A stretch of DNA of 43,508 nucleotides from a bacterium (GCA_021789695.1 JAJYJH010000017.1:1-43508); one strand, 5' to 3'. Shown: positions 33,106 to 41,095, counted from the stretch's first letter. Made by a program: numbers and translations. Notes: generated from the letters alone by a model not told the origin.

Positions 33106-34785
33106 ATGAAAAAGATGCTGATATCCGCCGCGCTGGTCCTGGGGGCGGTTTTTTCCGCTTCTGGTTTCGAGCTCCCTTCGCTCATGGCGAAGGACCTGCC
33201 CGCTTCCCCCGGGACTTCAGGGGCGCTGCCGGCTGGTAAGACCGCCAGGCCCGGGAAAGGGAAGGCCGCCCGCGCGGGCGACGACTTCCGTGACGATACG
33301 ATCTACTTCGTAATGACGGACCGCTACGTGGACGGCGACCCGGGCAACGACGATATCTACGGCGACGAGTACAGGCCGGGCAACCTGAAGTACTACCAGG
33401 GCGGCGACTTCAAGGGGCTTATAGACAACCTGGACCACATAAAGGACATGGGCTTTACGGCCGTCTGGATTACGCCGCCGGTGATGCAGCCTCCGGGCCG
33501 CTACGTGAACTCCAGCGGCTCCTACGACGCCGCGGGCTACCACGGCTACTGGGCCTGGGACTTCTCCAGGATAGACCCGCACCTGGAATCCAAGGGCGCC
33601 ACCTACCAGGACCTGATAAACGCCGTGCACGCCAAGGGCATGAAACTTATCCAGGACGTGGTCTGCAACCACGGCCACGGCGCCGACGTCAGCCGCGACG
33701 TGAAGTGGTACGCGCGGCGCGGCCAGGTCTCCGGCCTGGGCCAGACCTACGATTATTTCAACGACACGCACGACTGGTTCCACCATTCCGGCCCGGCCAT
33801 AGCGGACCTGCTTGACTTCAACGACGACAATCCGGCGGTGCAGACCTGGTTCGACAAGATCTACGAGAAGTACCAGGACATGGGCGTGGACGCGTTCCGC
33901 ATAGACACGGTGGCCTGGATGAAGCCGGAGTTTTGGAAGGGCTTTACGGCGGCGATGCACGCCCACAAGAAGGACTTCTTCATGTTCGGCGAGGTGTGGA
34001 CCAACGGGGACTTCAACTGGCTGGCCAGCTACACCAGGCTGGGCGGCGGCGACCCGATGAACTCCGGCATGAGCGTGCTGGACATGCCCACCTCCTCTAT
34101 GGGGACGTGGGGCCAGCTGGAGCAGGTGTTCAAGGGCGGGGACTACCGGCGCGCGGCCGGCCTGCTGAAGAACGACGACAAGTACCAGGACGCCACGTAC
34201 CTGGTCACGTTCCTGGATAACCACGACAAACCGCGCTTCAACGGCCCCGGCTGGGACGGCAGCGCGGCCACCACGGAGCAGTACTTCGACGCGCTGAACT
34301 TCTATTTCACCGCGCGCGGCATCCCGTGCGTCTATTACGGCACGGAGGAGGAGATGGCCGGCGGCAACGACCCGGACAACCGCCGCATGCTGGGGCCTGA
34401 CGGGATAAAAAAGTCCGAGAGCGACCCGGTTTACGCGCACCTGAAGAAGCTCAACGCCGTGCGGGCGGCCAGCGAGGCGCTGAGAAGGGGGAAGCAGACC
34501 ACGCTTTACGCCTCGCAGGACCAACTGGCCTTTAAACGCGTTTACGGCGGCCAGGCGGCGTACGTCTTCCTGAACAAGGCCGGCGGCCCGGCCGCGGTGC
34601 CGGCCGCGGGCGTGCCTTCCGGGACCTATGCCGACCTCTACGGCGGCCAGACCGTCGCGGTGCCGGCCGGGGCGGAGATCCAGGTTCCGCCGCACGGCGC
34701 AGTGGTGCTGGCCGCGGGGCCGGTGAAGGGCGCGCCCTGGAAGATGGACGGAGGCGACTCCCGCCTTTCCCGCGCAAAGAAATAA
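33106..34785 (+). CDS. Secreted GH13 alpha-amylase family protein
   Basis: ATG 33106 follows GGAGAGGG and gives a clean signal peptide (MKKMLISAALVLGAVFSASG); a longer frame into the upstream gene is rejected. The 559-residue protein has the four GH13 regions: DVVCNH (from residue 184), GVDAFRIDTV with nucleophile Asp267, MFGEVW with acid/base Glu296, and FLDNHD with Asp374. The opening DDTIYFVMTDRYVDGDPGND resembles cyclodextrin glucanotransferase and secreted amylases that bind calcium. A C-terminal all-beta domain follows the barrel. It should cut alpha-1,4-glucans outside the cytoplasm. Its products could feed sugar uptake, though the PTS in this window has no proven link to it. Confidence 0.92.
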   Translation: MKKMLISAALVLGAVFSASGFELPSLMAKDLPASPGTSGALPAGKTARPGKGKAARAGDDFRDDTIYFVMTDRYVDGDPGNDDIYGDEYRPGNLKYYQGGDFKGLIDNLDHIKDMGFTAVWITPPVMQPPGRYVNSSGSYDAAGYHGYWAWDFSRIDPHLESKGATYQDLINAVHAKGMKLIQDVVCNHGHGADVSRDVKWYARRGQVSGLGQTYDYFNDTHDWFHHSGPAIADLLDFNDDNPAVQTWFDKIYEKYQDMGVDAFRIDTVAWMKPEFWKGFTAAMHAHKKDFFMFGEVWTNGDFNWLASYTRLGGGDPMNSGMSVLDMPTSSMGTWGQLEQVFKGGDYRRAAGLLKNDDKYQDATYLVTFLDNHDKPRFNGPGWDGSAATTEQYFDALNFYFTARGIPCVYYGTEEEMAGGNDPDNRRMLGPDGIKKSESDPVYAHLKKLNAVRAASEALRRGKQTTLYASQDQLAFKRVYGGQAAYVFLNKAGGPAAVPAAGVPSGTYADLYGGQTVAVPAGAEIQVPPHGAVVLAAGPVKGAPWKMDGGDSRLSRAKK

Positions 34786-34808
34786 CGTCCCGCCGCCCCA
34801 GTCACTGG

Positions 34809-34836
34809 ATCCCCGCCCTGCCGGGCCGGGCGGGAT
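34809..34836 (+). terminator. GC hairpin after the amylase gene, possible terminator
   Basis: ATCCC and GCCC (34809-34818, one bulged C) pair with GGGCGGGAT (34828-34836) around a 9-nt loop. No U-run follows immediately, so termination would be weak or factor-assisted. Confidence 0.4.
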
Positions 34837-34838
34837 AT

Positions 34839-34847
34839 TGGTATAAT
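34839..34847 (+). promoter_or_regulatory. Extended -10 promoter for the PLP enzyme gene
   Basis: TG (34839-34840), G, TATAAT (34842-34847) is a perfect extended -10 element. No -35 is seen 17 bp upstream, where the hairpin lies. Transcription would start near 34854, 29 nt before the ATG at 34883, with AGGAGG in the leader. Confidence 0.65.
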
Positions 34848-34882
34848 AAAAAAAGATTTTCGCGAAGATACCAGGAGGCCGA

Positions 34883-36331
34883 ATGGCTAAGCTCAAAATC
34901 AATTCAGCTATAGTGAAGAAGAACGCCGCGCTTTGCAGAAAGCGCGGCATCGTGATGCCCACCTTCGCCCAGATGCGGGACCCGTCCCTGATCTCAGACG
35001 GGATAAAGAAGAAGCTCAAGCCCGTCGGCCTCTGGGACATCGAGCCCGTAAACCTCTTCCGCATCAACTGGCACAACGACGTGAAGACCGGCCTGTTCGG
35101 CGGCGTCAATTACCTCGAGATCCCGAAGGAGATCACCGGCCTCAAGTGCCGCGTGGTCGGCCTCGTCGGCAAGTACTTCCCCACCGGCGCGCACAAGGTG
35201 GGCGCCGCCTACGGCTGCCTCGCCCCGCGCATGGTCACCGGCGAGTTCGACGCAGGGGCCCAGAAGGCCGTCTGGCCCTCTACCGGCAATTACTGCCGCG
35301 GCGGCGCCTTCGACAGCACGCTGCTCGGCACCACGCCGGTCGCCATCCTGCCCGAGGGTATGAGCAAGGAGCGCTTTGACTGGCTAAAATCCATCGGCTC
35401 CGAGGTTATAGCCACCCCGGGCACCGAGAGCAACGTTAAGGAGATCTACGACAAGTGCTGGGAGATAAAGAAGACCCGCAGGGACGCCGTGATCTTCAAC
35501 CAGTTCGAGGAGTTCGGCAACCCGACGTGGCACTACCACGTCACCGGCCCCGCGCTGGAAGAGGCCTTCAACGCCGTGAAGGGGCCGAAGAGCCGCCTAG
35601 CCGGCTTCTGTTCCGCCACGGGTTCCGCCGGCACCATAGCCGCCGGCGACTACCTTAAGAAAAAGTTCCCCGGCTGCGCCATCACCGCCTCCGAGGCGCT
35701 GCAGTGCCCCACCATACTCGCCAACGGCTTCGGCGAACACCGCATCGAGGGCATAGGCGACAAGCACATCCCGTGGGTGCATAACGTGCGCAACACAGAC
35801 GTTGTTACCGCCATAGACGACGAGGCCTGTATGCGCGTCGTGCGCCTGTTCAACGAGCCCGAGGGGAAGAAGGCCCTCGCCGAGTACGGCGTGAAAAAAG
35901 AGGTGATAGACCAACTGCAACTGCTGGGCATCTCCGGCATCTCCAACCTGCTCAGCGCCATAAAGACCGCCAAGTACTACGAGCTGGGCGAGAATGACGT
36001 GATGTTGACCGTCTTCACCGACTCCATGGAACTTTACGGCTCCCGTCTGAAGGAGCTCGAACAGCAGTTCGGCAAGTACAAACGCGAACACGCGCTCGTA
36101 GACTTCGAGCGCCGCCTGCTCGGCGCCACCACCGACTACATGAAGGAGCTAACCTACGCCGACCGCAAGGCCGTGCACAACCTGAAGTACTTTACCTGGG
36201 TGGAGCAGCAGGGCCGCGGCTCCGACGAATTGCGCAGGCTCTGGGACCCGGCCTTCTGGGACGAGACCTTCGGCCAGGCGGCGGAATACGACAGGCTTAT
36301 AGATGCCTTCAACAAGGAGGTCGGGCTTTAA
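34883..36331 (+). CDS. PLP-dependent fold-type II enzyme (cysteine synthase/tryptophan synthase beta superfamily)
   Basis: The 482-residue protein has the PLP lysine in PTGAHKVGAAYG (Lys105) and the substrate-binding loop STGNYCRGGAF. It also has the glycine-rich phosphate loop CSATGSAGTIAAGDYL. These define the tryptophan synthase beta superfamily of PLP lyases. A C-terminal extension of about 130 residues (KREHALVDFERRLLGATTDYMKEL onwards) goes beyond simple cysteine synthases of about 310 residues. A specific reaction cannot be assigned. AGGAGG precedes the ATG, and it has its own promoter. Confidence 0.82.
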   Translation: MAKLKINSAIVKKNAALCRKRGIVMPTFAQMRDPSLISDGIKKKLKPVGLWDIEPVNLFRINWHNDVKTGLFGGVNYLEIPKEITGLKCRVVGLVGKYFPTGAHKVGAAYGCLAPRMVTGEFDAGAQKAVWPSTGNYCRGGAFDSTLLGTTPVAILPEGMSKERFDWLKSIGSEVIATPGTESNVKEIYDKCWEIKKTRRDAVIFNQFEEFGNPTWHYHVTGPALEEAFNAVKGPKSRLAGFCSATGSAGTIAAGDYLKKKFPGCAITASEALQCPTILANGFGEHRIEGIGDKHIPWVHNVRNTDVVTAIDDEACMRVVRLFNEPEGKKALAEYGVKKEVIDQLQLLGISGISNLLSAIKTAKYYELGENDVMLTVFTDSMELYGSRLKELEQQFGKYKREHALVDFERRLLGATTDYMKELTYADRKAVHNLKYFTWVEQQGRGSDELRRLWDPAFWDETFGQAAEYDRLIDAFNKEVGL

Positions 36332-36343
36332 GCCCGGCCTTGC

Positions 36344-36988
36344 ATGAGCACCAAGGGCGCGTTCAGGGTGGAGTGCCCCCATTGCGGGGAGAGCTTCGAC
36401 GCCGACTTCTGGACCGTGGTCCGCGGGGACCGGGACCAGGAGGTCAAGGAACTGATCCTCAACGGCGAGTTTGACCTCCTGATGTGCCCCAAGTGCGAGG
36501 AGATGTTCCAGCACGAGGAACCTTTCCTCTACATAGAGCCCGGGCGCGACCTGCTGGCTTTCGTGATGCCGGAGACCTATCTGGAGAAGAAGGACGAGTG
36601 GGTTGAGCGCATGAAAAAGGACTATGCGCCCCTGCGCGCCTCGTTCTCCGCCGGCCAGGGCCTCTCCGGGGAGCCGCTCTATCTGTTCGGCCTCGCGCCG
36701 CTGAGCGCGCTGCTCGAGGCGGACCGGGACCGCGAGGAAGAGACCGAGGTGCTGGAGTTCATGGCCCGCGAGGCCGGCCTGCAGCTGCTTGCGGTCCGGC
36801 CCGCTTCGGCCCGCGAGTTGGACATCCCGTTCTCCATACCGATGCCGGCCGGCCTGAAAGGACGCGCCGCCGCGCTGAAGGCCGCCGAGGCCCTGCGCGT
36901 CCGCAACGACGCGCTGCCTCGCCTGAAAAAACTGATAGACGCTCTCTCCGCCCTAGAGGGCGACGAGCTCCCCTTCCTGAAGATATAA
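36344..36988 (+). CDS. CpXC-domain protein
   Basis: The 214-residue product starts with a zinc-finger-like CPHCGESFDADF and continues with DLLMCPKCEEMFQHEEPFLYIEP. This is the CpXC domain arrangement of two CPxC motifs separated by a short beta segment. The remaining 130 residues are helical with no recognisable catalytic residues. The function of the family is unknown. It starts 12 bp after the PLP enzyme gene and its stop overlaps the next start by one base, so all three genes are probably co-transcribed. Confidence 0.75.
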   Translation: MSTKGAFRVECPHCGESFDADFWTVVRGDRDQEVKELILNGEFDLLMCPKCEEMFQHEEPFLYIEPGRDLLAFVMPETYLEKKDEWVERMKKDYAPLRASFSAGQGLSGEPLYLFGLAPLSALLEADRDREEETEVLEFMAREAGLQLLAVRPASARELDIPFSIPMPAGLKGRAAALKAAEALRVRNDALPRLKKLIDALSALEGDELPFLKI

Positions 36989-37872
36989 TGGAGCTGCGCC
37001 CGCTCAACGACCTGCCGCTGCTGGAGAAGGCCGCCGCGCTGGCCTGCGCCGCGGGGCTCGAGCTCTACGCCGTGGGCGGCTGCGCGCGCGACTGGCTGCT
37101 CGGCCGCGAGAGCGCCGACATAGATTTCCTGGTCTCCGGCGACCAGGCCCCTCTGGTGGAAGGTCTGGAGAAGGAGTACGGCGGCCGGCATCAAAAATTT
37201 TCGCCTTTCCTGACGGTGCGCTACTTCGACGCCTCCGGGCGCCGGCTGGACTTCGCCCGTTTCCGCCGGGAGACCTACGCCGCTCCCGCCGCGCTGCCCG
37301 CCGTCAGCGAGGCCGCCTCGGCGGCCGAAGACCTAAAGCGCCGCGACTTCGCCTGCAACTCCATGGCGGTGCGTCTCGACGGGCCGGAAAAGTTCTCGCT
37401 GCTGGACCCTTTCTCCGGAGCGGCCGACGTTAAGGCCGGGCGGCTGCGCGCGCTGCACCCCAAGAGCTTTGAGGACGATCCCACCCGCGTTTACAGGGCG
37501 GCCCGGTTCGCCGGACGCTTCGGCTGGCGCCTCGAAGCCGGCACCCTGGAGCTGGCCCGCGCCGCGGTGGGGGCCGGCCTGCCCGGGCGGCTCTCCCGCG
37601 AGCGCCTGCGCAACGAGCTGGTCAAGATACTGGCGGAGGACGACCCTCTGCCGGCGCTGGAATTACTGCGGGAGCTGGGCGCGCTGGCCTTCATCCATCC
37701 CGATCTCGCCTTTGGCCCCTCCCTGCGCGGCCTCTCCGGCGCCTCCGAACGCCTGGCGGGGATAGCCGCCCTGATGGGCCCCTCCGGGGCTGAGTTCGCC
37801 GCGGGGCTGCGGCTTTCCAAAAAAGAGACCGCCGGCCTGCTCCGGCGGTCCGCGGAACTGCGGCGGGACTGA
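36988..37872 (+). CDS. tRNA nucleotidyltransferase/poly(A) polymerase-like protein
   Basis: The 294-residue protein has the nucleotidyltransferase motif AVGGCARDWLLGRESADIDFLV with the metal-binding DxD. KRRDFACNSMAV follows, then the neck-domain motif KSFEDDPTRVYRAARFAGRF. These are class II CCA-adding enzyme/poly(A) polymerase features. It stops at about 290 residues, lacking the HD domain or long tail present in many relatives of 380-450 residues, so it is a short form. It shares TAATG with the upstream gene and converges with the sensor gene, whose stop lies two bases beyond its own. Confidence 0.85.
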   Translation: MELRPLNDLPLLEKAAALACAAGLELYAVGGCARDWLLGRESADIDFLVSGDQAPLVEGLEKEYGGRHQKFSPFLTVRYFDASGRRLDFARFRRETYAAPAALPAVSEAASAAEDLKRRDFACNSMAVRLDGPEKFSLLDPFSGAADVKAGRLRALHPKSFEDDPTRVYRAARFAGRFGWRLEAGTLELARAAVGAGLPGRLSRERLRNELVKILAEDDPLPALELLRELGALAFIHPDLAFGPSLRGLSGASERLAGIAALMGPSGAEFAAGLRLSKKETAGLLRRSAELRRD

Positions 37873-37874
37873 GC

Positions 37875-39845
37875 TTAGCCCGCGTCCCCCTTTTTCTCCC
37901 CGGCCTCGCCGGGGGCCTTTATCTTAGGGTTGCGCGCGAAATCCTGGAACCTGGAGGTAAGCTCCGCGGCGCGCTTCACCGCCTCTATGATGCGTGAGAT
38001 CTCCTGCTTTATCGGGCTGTCCGCCGCCAGCTCGTCGTCTATCAGCGTGGCGTAGCCGTTGATGGCCGCCAGCGCGTTGTTGAAATCGTGCGCCATCGGC
38101 CTGGCCACGTTGCTGACCGCCTCGGCCGCCTTGGCGAGGGCCAGCTCGCCCTCCATCCTCTTAAGGTCGGTCACGTCGCGCGCTATGCCCAGCAGGCCGA
38201 TGGTCTGTCCGGAGGAGCTTCTTAACGGCGTCTTGACGATGTTGACGTAGCGGCCGCCGGCGGGGAAAGGGTGCATATTATTCAGTGACAGGGACCTGCC
38301 GGTGCGCACCACCTCGCTGTCTGTGCGGAAAATATCCGCGGCCGCGGCCGGCGGGAAGAAATCGGAATCGGTGCGCCCTATCATTGCCTCGGGCGTGGTT
38401 TTCAGCAGGGCGGCGCAGGCCTTGTTGGCCTTGACGTACATGCCGTTCATGTCCTTGATGAAGATCGGGTCCTTGGCCGTGTCGAAGACCATGCGCATCA
38501 GGAACTCGCTCTCCCGCAGCAGACGTTCTGTCTCCCGCTGCTCGGTGACGTCGCGGATGACGCCGGTGAAATAGAGCGGCCTGCTGTCCTTAAGGACGAT
38601 TCCGCTCTTCTGCTCGACGTAGACGTACGTGCCGTCCTTGCGGCGCAGGCGGTAGGGTATTATGGGCAGCGTGCGCCCGGTCTTCACGGAGTTGGCCAGC
38701 GCCTTCACCGTGAACTCCCTGTCCTCCGGATGGGCGAAATCTGTTACGTTGCGGCCGAGCAGTTCCTCCTGGGCGTAGCCGAAGTCCTCCGCCCTCGGGC
38801 TGACGTAGGTTATGTTCCCGCGCATATCGGCCGTGAAGATGACGTCTTTGGTGGAATTTATTATGGTCTGGAAGCGCGTGTCCTCCTCTTTCTGCTTCTC
38901 CTCGGCCAGTTTGCGCTGCAGTATCATCGCGTAGACCCGGGCCAGTTTCTGCGCCGCAGCCAGGTCGCCGGCGGAATAGTCGCCTGGCGGGTTGGCCAGG
39001 GCGAGCACCCCCAGGAGCTTGCGGCCGGACATGGCCGGCACCCCGAGGAACTTTCGCACTTTCATGTGCCCGTAGGGCGTGCCGCAGGAGCGCTTGTCTG
39101 CCCTGGCGTCGTTGGTGAGCAGCGGCTTCTTCCTCTTCAGTACCCAGCCCCATAATCCCCTGAACCCGCGCAGGACCAGGGGCCTCGGCCGCGAAGCGGC
39201 GCTGATGGCCTCGGCCGAGAAGGCCGGGATCACGAGCTCGCCGGCCTCCCTGCCGGTATAGCCGGCGAAACCGAAAGCGCTGCCTGTCATGCGCCTGGCT
39301 TCGTCCAGCAGCGCGCGGGAAATCTCCTCGATGGAGATCCCCGGATAGGACAGGTAAATCTCCTCTATCAGCTTGACCGAGGAGGAGATGTCGCGCTCGA
39401 AGGCGAGGTCGGAGTCGCGGTTCTCGCCCTCTATCCTGGCCGCGACTATCCTGGCCGCCGTTTCCACCAGTCTGAAGACTTCCGCGCGGTCGGCCTGCTT
39501 CCTGTCGGCCCTGGCCAGTATGCGCCCGCAGCGTTTTCCGCCTGCCTTTATCCCGGCGGAGAAGCGGACGCCGCCGGCGCCGTAGGACTTCTCCGCGCCT
39601 GAAATTATCCGCTTCCTGTCGGCAGGCGGAGTATTATGGAAGATGGCGGCGGAGGGCCCGCATTTCCCGTTAAGGACTAGGGCCAGGGAGGCGCGCCGCC
39701 CCAGCGCTCCGGGGCCGGCGAGGACGGCCAGTATTTTCTTTAGGAAGGGCTCGAAGTTGGCGGGCATGAAGGCGGCCAGCAGCAGGGCCTGCATCGCCCT
39801 TCCGAAGGCTTCCGTATCCTGCCGGGTAGTTCTGGCCGCCGCCAC
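37875..39845 (-). CDS. Sensor protein with GAF, two PAS and a HisKA-like segment, no ATPase domain
   Basis: GTG start at 39845, with seven G right upstream as ribosome-binding site. The 656-residue soluble protein has an N-terminal unassigned domain (about 1-140) and a GAF-type domain (about 150-310, FGFAGYTGREAGELVIPAFS). PAS domain 1 starts near 324 (RFQTIINSTKDVIFTADMRG) and PAS domain 2 near 450 (VFDTAKDPIFIKDMNGMYVKAN). The HisKA-like helix MAHDFNNALAAINGYA has His586. Only 70 residues remain after this His and they contain no N, G1 or G2 box, so there is no HATPase domain. No transmembrane segment is seen. It follows the response-regulator gene by 9 bp and is presumably its partner as a phosphoacceptor, dimer partner or phosphatase. 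Confidence 0.85.
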   Translation of the reverse strand: MAAARTTRQDTEAFGRAMQALLLAAFMPANFEPFLKKILAVLAGPGALGRRASLALVLNGKCGPSAAIFHNTPPADRKRIISGAEKSYGAGGVRFSAGIKAGGKRCGRILARADRKQADRAEVFRLVETAARIVAARIEGENRDSDLAFERDISSSVKLIEEIYLSYPGISIEEISRALLDEARRMTGSAFGFAGYTGREAGELVIPAFSAEAISAASRPRPLVLRGFRGLWGWVLKRKKPLLTNDARADKRSCGTPYGHMKVRKFLGVPAMSGRKLLGVLALANPPGDYSAGDLAAAQKLARVYAMILQRKLAEEKQKEEDTRFQTIINSTKDVIFTADMRGNITYVSPRAEDFGYAQEELLGRNVTDFAHPEDREFTVKALANSVKTGRTLPIIPYRLRRKDGTYVYVEQKSGIVLKDSRPLYFTGVIRDVTEQRETERLLRESEFLMRMVFDTAKDPIFIKDMNGMYVKANKACAALLKTTPEAMIGRTDSDFFPPAAAADIFRTDSEVVRTGRSLSLNNMHPFPAGGRYVNIVKTPLRSSSGQTIGLLGIARDVTDLKRMEGELALAKAAEAVSNVARPMAHDFNNALAAINGYATLIDDELAADSPIKQEISRIIEAVKRAAELTSRFQDFARNPKIKAPGEAGEKKGDAG

Positions 39846-39854
39846 GGTCCCCCC

Positions 39855-40541
39855 CTAGTCGAACTTGTAGCCGTGCCCGGTCACGGCCGAGATGCGCTTG
39901 CCGGCCGCCCCTATCTTGCGGCGCAGGTTCGAAACGTGCACTTCCACGGTGTGCGGGTCGTTGTAGTCGGCCGTGTTGTAACCCCAGACGGCCTCCAGCA
40001 GGCTGTTGAGGCTAAGCACCTTGCCGGGCTTGGAGGCCAGGGTGTAGAGCAGGTCGAATTCCTTGGAGGTCAGCTTTACCGGCCTGCCCTTTATCTTTAT
40101 AGTCCTGCCCTCCAGGTTGAATTCCAGTTCGTGGGACTTGAAGACGTCGTTCTTCTTCTTGTCCCTGGACGTCCGGCGCAGCATTGATTTTATCTTGGCC
40201 AGCAGCACCGGGTAGGAGAAGGGTTTGACCACGTAGTCGTCCGCGCCGTAGCCGTAGCCGGCCACCTGGTCGGCCTCCGACTTCTTCTTGCCGGTCATGA
40301 TGATGACCGGGATTTCGGCCAGCACCTTGTTCTCCTTGACGCGGCGGCAGAGCGTGAAGCCGTCCATGCGCGGCATTTCCACGTCGGTTATTATGACGTC
40401 CGGCTTGGCGGAGGGGGCCTTGGCCAGGGCCTCCGAGCCGTTGGCGGCGGTTATGGTTTCCAGACCGTGGTTCTCAAGGTATTTCTGCAGTATCCCGAGC
40501 AGTTCCGGGTCGTCATCCACTATGAGGACGCGCTCTTTCAT
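39855..40541 (-). CDS. OmpR/PhoB-family response regulator
   Basis: The 228-residue protein has a receiver domain with acidic pocket DDD (9-11), phospho-acceptor Asp53 in IITDVEMPRMDGF, Thr83 and Lys106 in VVKPFS. A C-terminal winged helix of the OmpR/PhoB type (LTSKEFDLLYTLASKPGKVL, then HTVEVHVSNLRRKIG and VTGHGYKFD) completes it. Such proteins bind direct repeats of about 6 bp spaced 11 bp apart. Two four-box arrays of exactly that geometry lie 300 and 570 bp upstream on the same strand (40843-40881, 41114-41152), so they are its likely targets. No Shine-Dalgarno precedes the ATG, but TATAAT lies seven bases upstream, so a leaderless transcript is likely. Confidence 0.94.
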   Translation of the reverse strand: MKERVLIVDDDPELLGILQKYLENHGLETITAANGSEALAKAPSAKPDVIITDVEMPRMDGFTLCRRVKENKVLAEIPVIIMTGKKKSEADQVAGYGYGADDYVVKPFSYPVLLAKIKSMLRRTSRDKKKNDVFKSHELEFNLEGRTIKIKGRPVKLTSKEFDLLYTLASKPGKVLSLNSLLEAVWGYNTADYNDPHTVEVHVSNLRRKIGAAGKRISAVTGHGYKFD

Positions 40542-40548
40542 ATGGGTG

Positions 40549-40554
40549 ATTATA
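40549..40554 (-). promoter_or_regulatory. -10 element for a leaderless response-regulator mRNA
   Basis: On the minus strand TATAAT (40554-40549) is followed by seven bases and then the ATG at 40541. Transcription would start at or next to the A of the start codon. No convincing -35 is visible, as the small-RNA terminator lies just upstream. Confidence 0.5.
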
Positions 40555-40579
40555 TAATACTTGCGGAGGGCGGCCGTTG

Positions 40580-40660
40580 AAAAAAAAGCGCCCCGCCGGG
40601 ATTTTCATGGTGCGGTTCGGCTGCCTTACAAGGAGTCTTGCCTGTTGCGCCCGGCGGGGC
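40580..40660 (-). terminator. Intrinsic terminator of small RNA A
   Basis: An 11-bp perfect stem (40650-40660 with 40590-40600, GCCCCGCCGGG on the RNA) closes a 49-nt loop and is followed by GC and eight T on the minus strand (40587-40580). The response-regulator ATG lies 38 bp beyond, so read-through would feed that gene. Confidence 0.8.
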
Positions 40661-40824
40661 TTAATTTAGGCCAGCGCGCGGATGCTAGAGCATGGAACCC
40701 GAAGGCTCCAAGTCTTGGGAGTTTGGGTTAGGGGGGCGCATCCGCGCGCTGGGGATCTGTTCGTCCGTCCTTCTCCCGGGCAACCGGGCCGGCGGACCTT
40801 TTTTAAAGAACTATCTGCTACACC
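40580..40824 (-). ncRNA. Small RNA A, regulator-proximal copy of a tandem pair
   Basis: Transcribed on the minus strand from a predicted start near 40824 to the terminator at 40580. After a variable 5' hairpin, stem P2 is perfect over 15 bp (40738-40752 with 40671-40685). It encloses a C-rich strand CGCCCCCCTAACCC, then an apical hairpin GGAGCC-UUCG-GGUUCC. A linker CCTAAATTAAG leads into the terminator stem. The P2 enclosed region differs from copy B at only two positions in about 53, while the P2 stem sequence itself has changed with pairing intact. No family is recognised. Confidence 0.72.
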
Positions 40825-40830
40825 AATAGT

Positions 40831-40881
40831 TTAGTAAAACACGTTCAAGAAGCGCTCAAATACCGCTCAATATGCGCTCAA
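40831..40881 (-). promoter_or_regulatory. Promoter of small RNA A with four 11-bp-spaced TTGA(G/A)C boxes
   Basis: On the minus strand, boxes TTGAGC, TTGAGC, TTGAGC and TTGAAC occupy 40881-40876, 40870-40865, 40859-40854 and 40848-40843, at an exact 11-bp period. The third box can serve as -35 with TACTAA (40836-40831) as -10 at 17 bp. The outermost box overlaps the T-run of the terminator of small RNA B. Confidence 0.75.
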
Positions 40882-40954
40882 AAAAACGCCCCGCCGGAAT
40901 CGTGTCGCCTGACTTGAGACTGAAAAAAGGGACTTACGTGCTGCCCGGCGGGGC
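40880..40954 (-). terminator. Intrinsic terminator of small RNA B
   Basis: A 10-bp stem (40945-40954 with 40888-40897) closes a 47-nt loop, unrelated in sequence to that of copy A, and is followed by G and seven T on the minus strand (40886-40880). Confidence 0.8.
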
Positions 40955-41095
40955 CTAAATTTAGCCAGCGCTGCGGATACATAGAGCATGGAGCCCGAAG
41001 GCTCCAAGTCTTGGGGGTTTGGGTTAGGGGGGCGTACCCGCAACGCTGGAGATCTGTGCGGCCTTCCGGCCTGATTTAAAGAGCGTGACTACACT
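40880..41095 (-). ncRNA. Small RNA B, distal copy of the tandem pair
   Basis: Transcribed on the minus strand from a predicted start near 41095 to 40880. A small hairpin GGCC-GGAA-GGCC (41060-41071) is followed by P2 of 16 bp (41034-41049 with 40965-40980), including two G-U pairs. It encloses the same C-rich strand CGCCCCCCTAACCC and the apical hairpin GGAGCC-UUCG-GGCUCC. The linker GCTAAATTTAG leads to the terminator. Compared with copy A the P2 arms differ in sequence but stay paired, which is compensatory change within one genome. Confidence 0.72.

Noticed and set aside
33217-35109. A 630-codon antisense frame opposite the amylase gene
   Set aside because: The plus strand has all four GH13 regions; the antisense product has no domain.
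40580-41095. Reading the tandem hairpin elements on the plus strand
   Set aside because: On the plus strand the GC hairpins are not followed by T-runs, whereas on the minus strand both end in seven or eight T, and the -35/-10 pairs also point to the minus strand.
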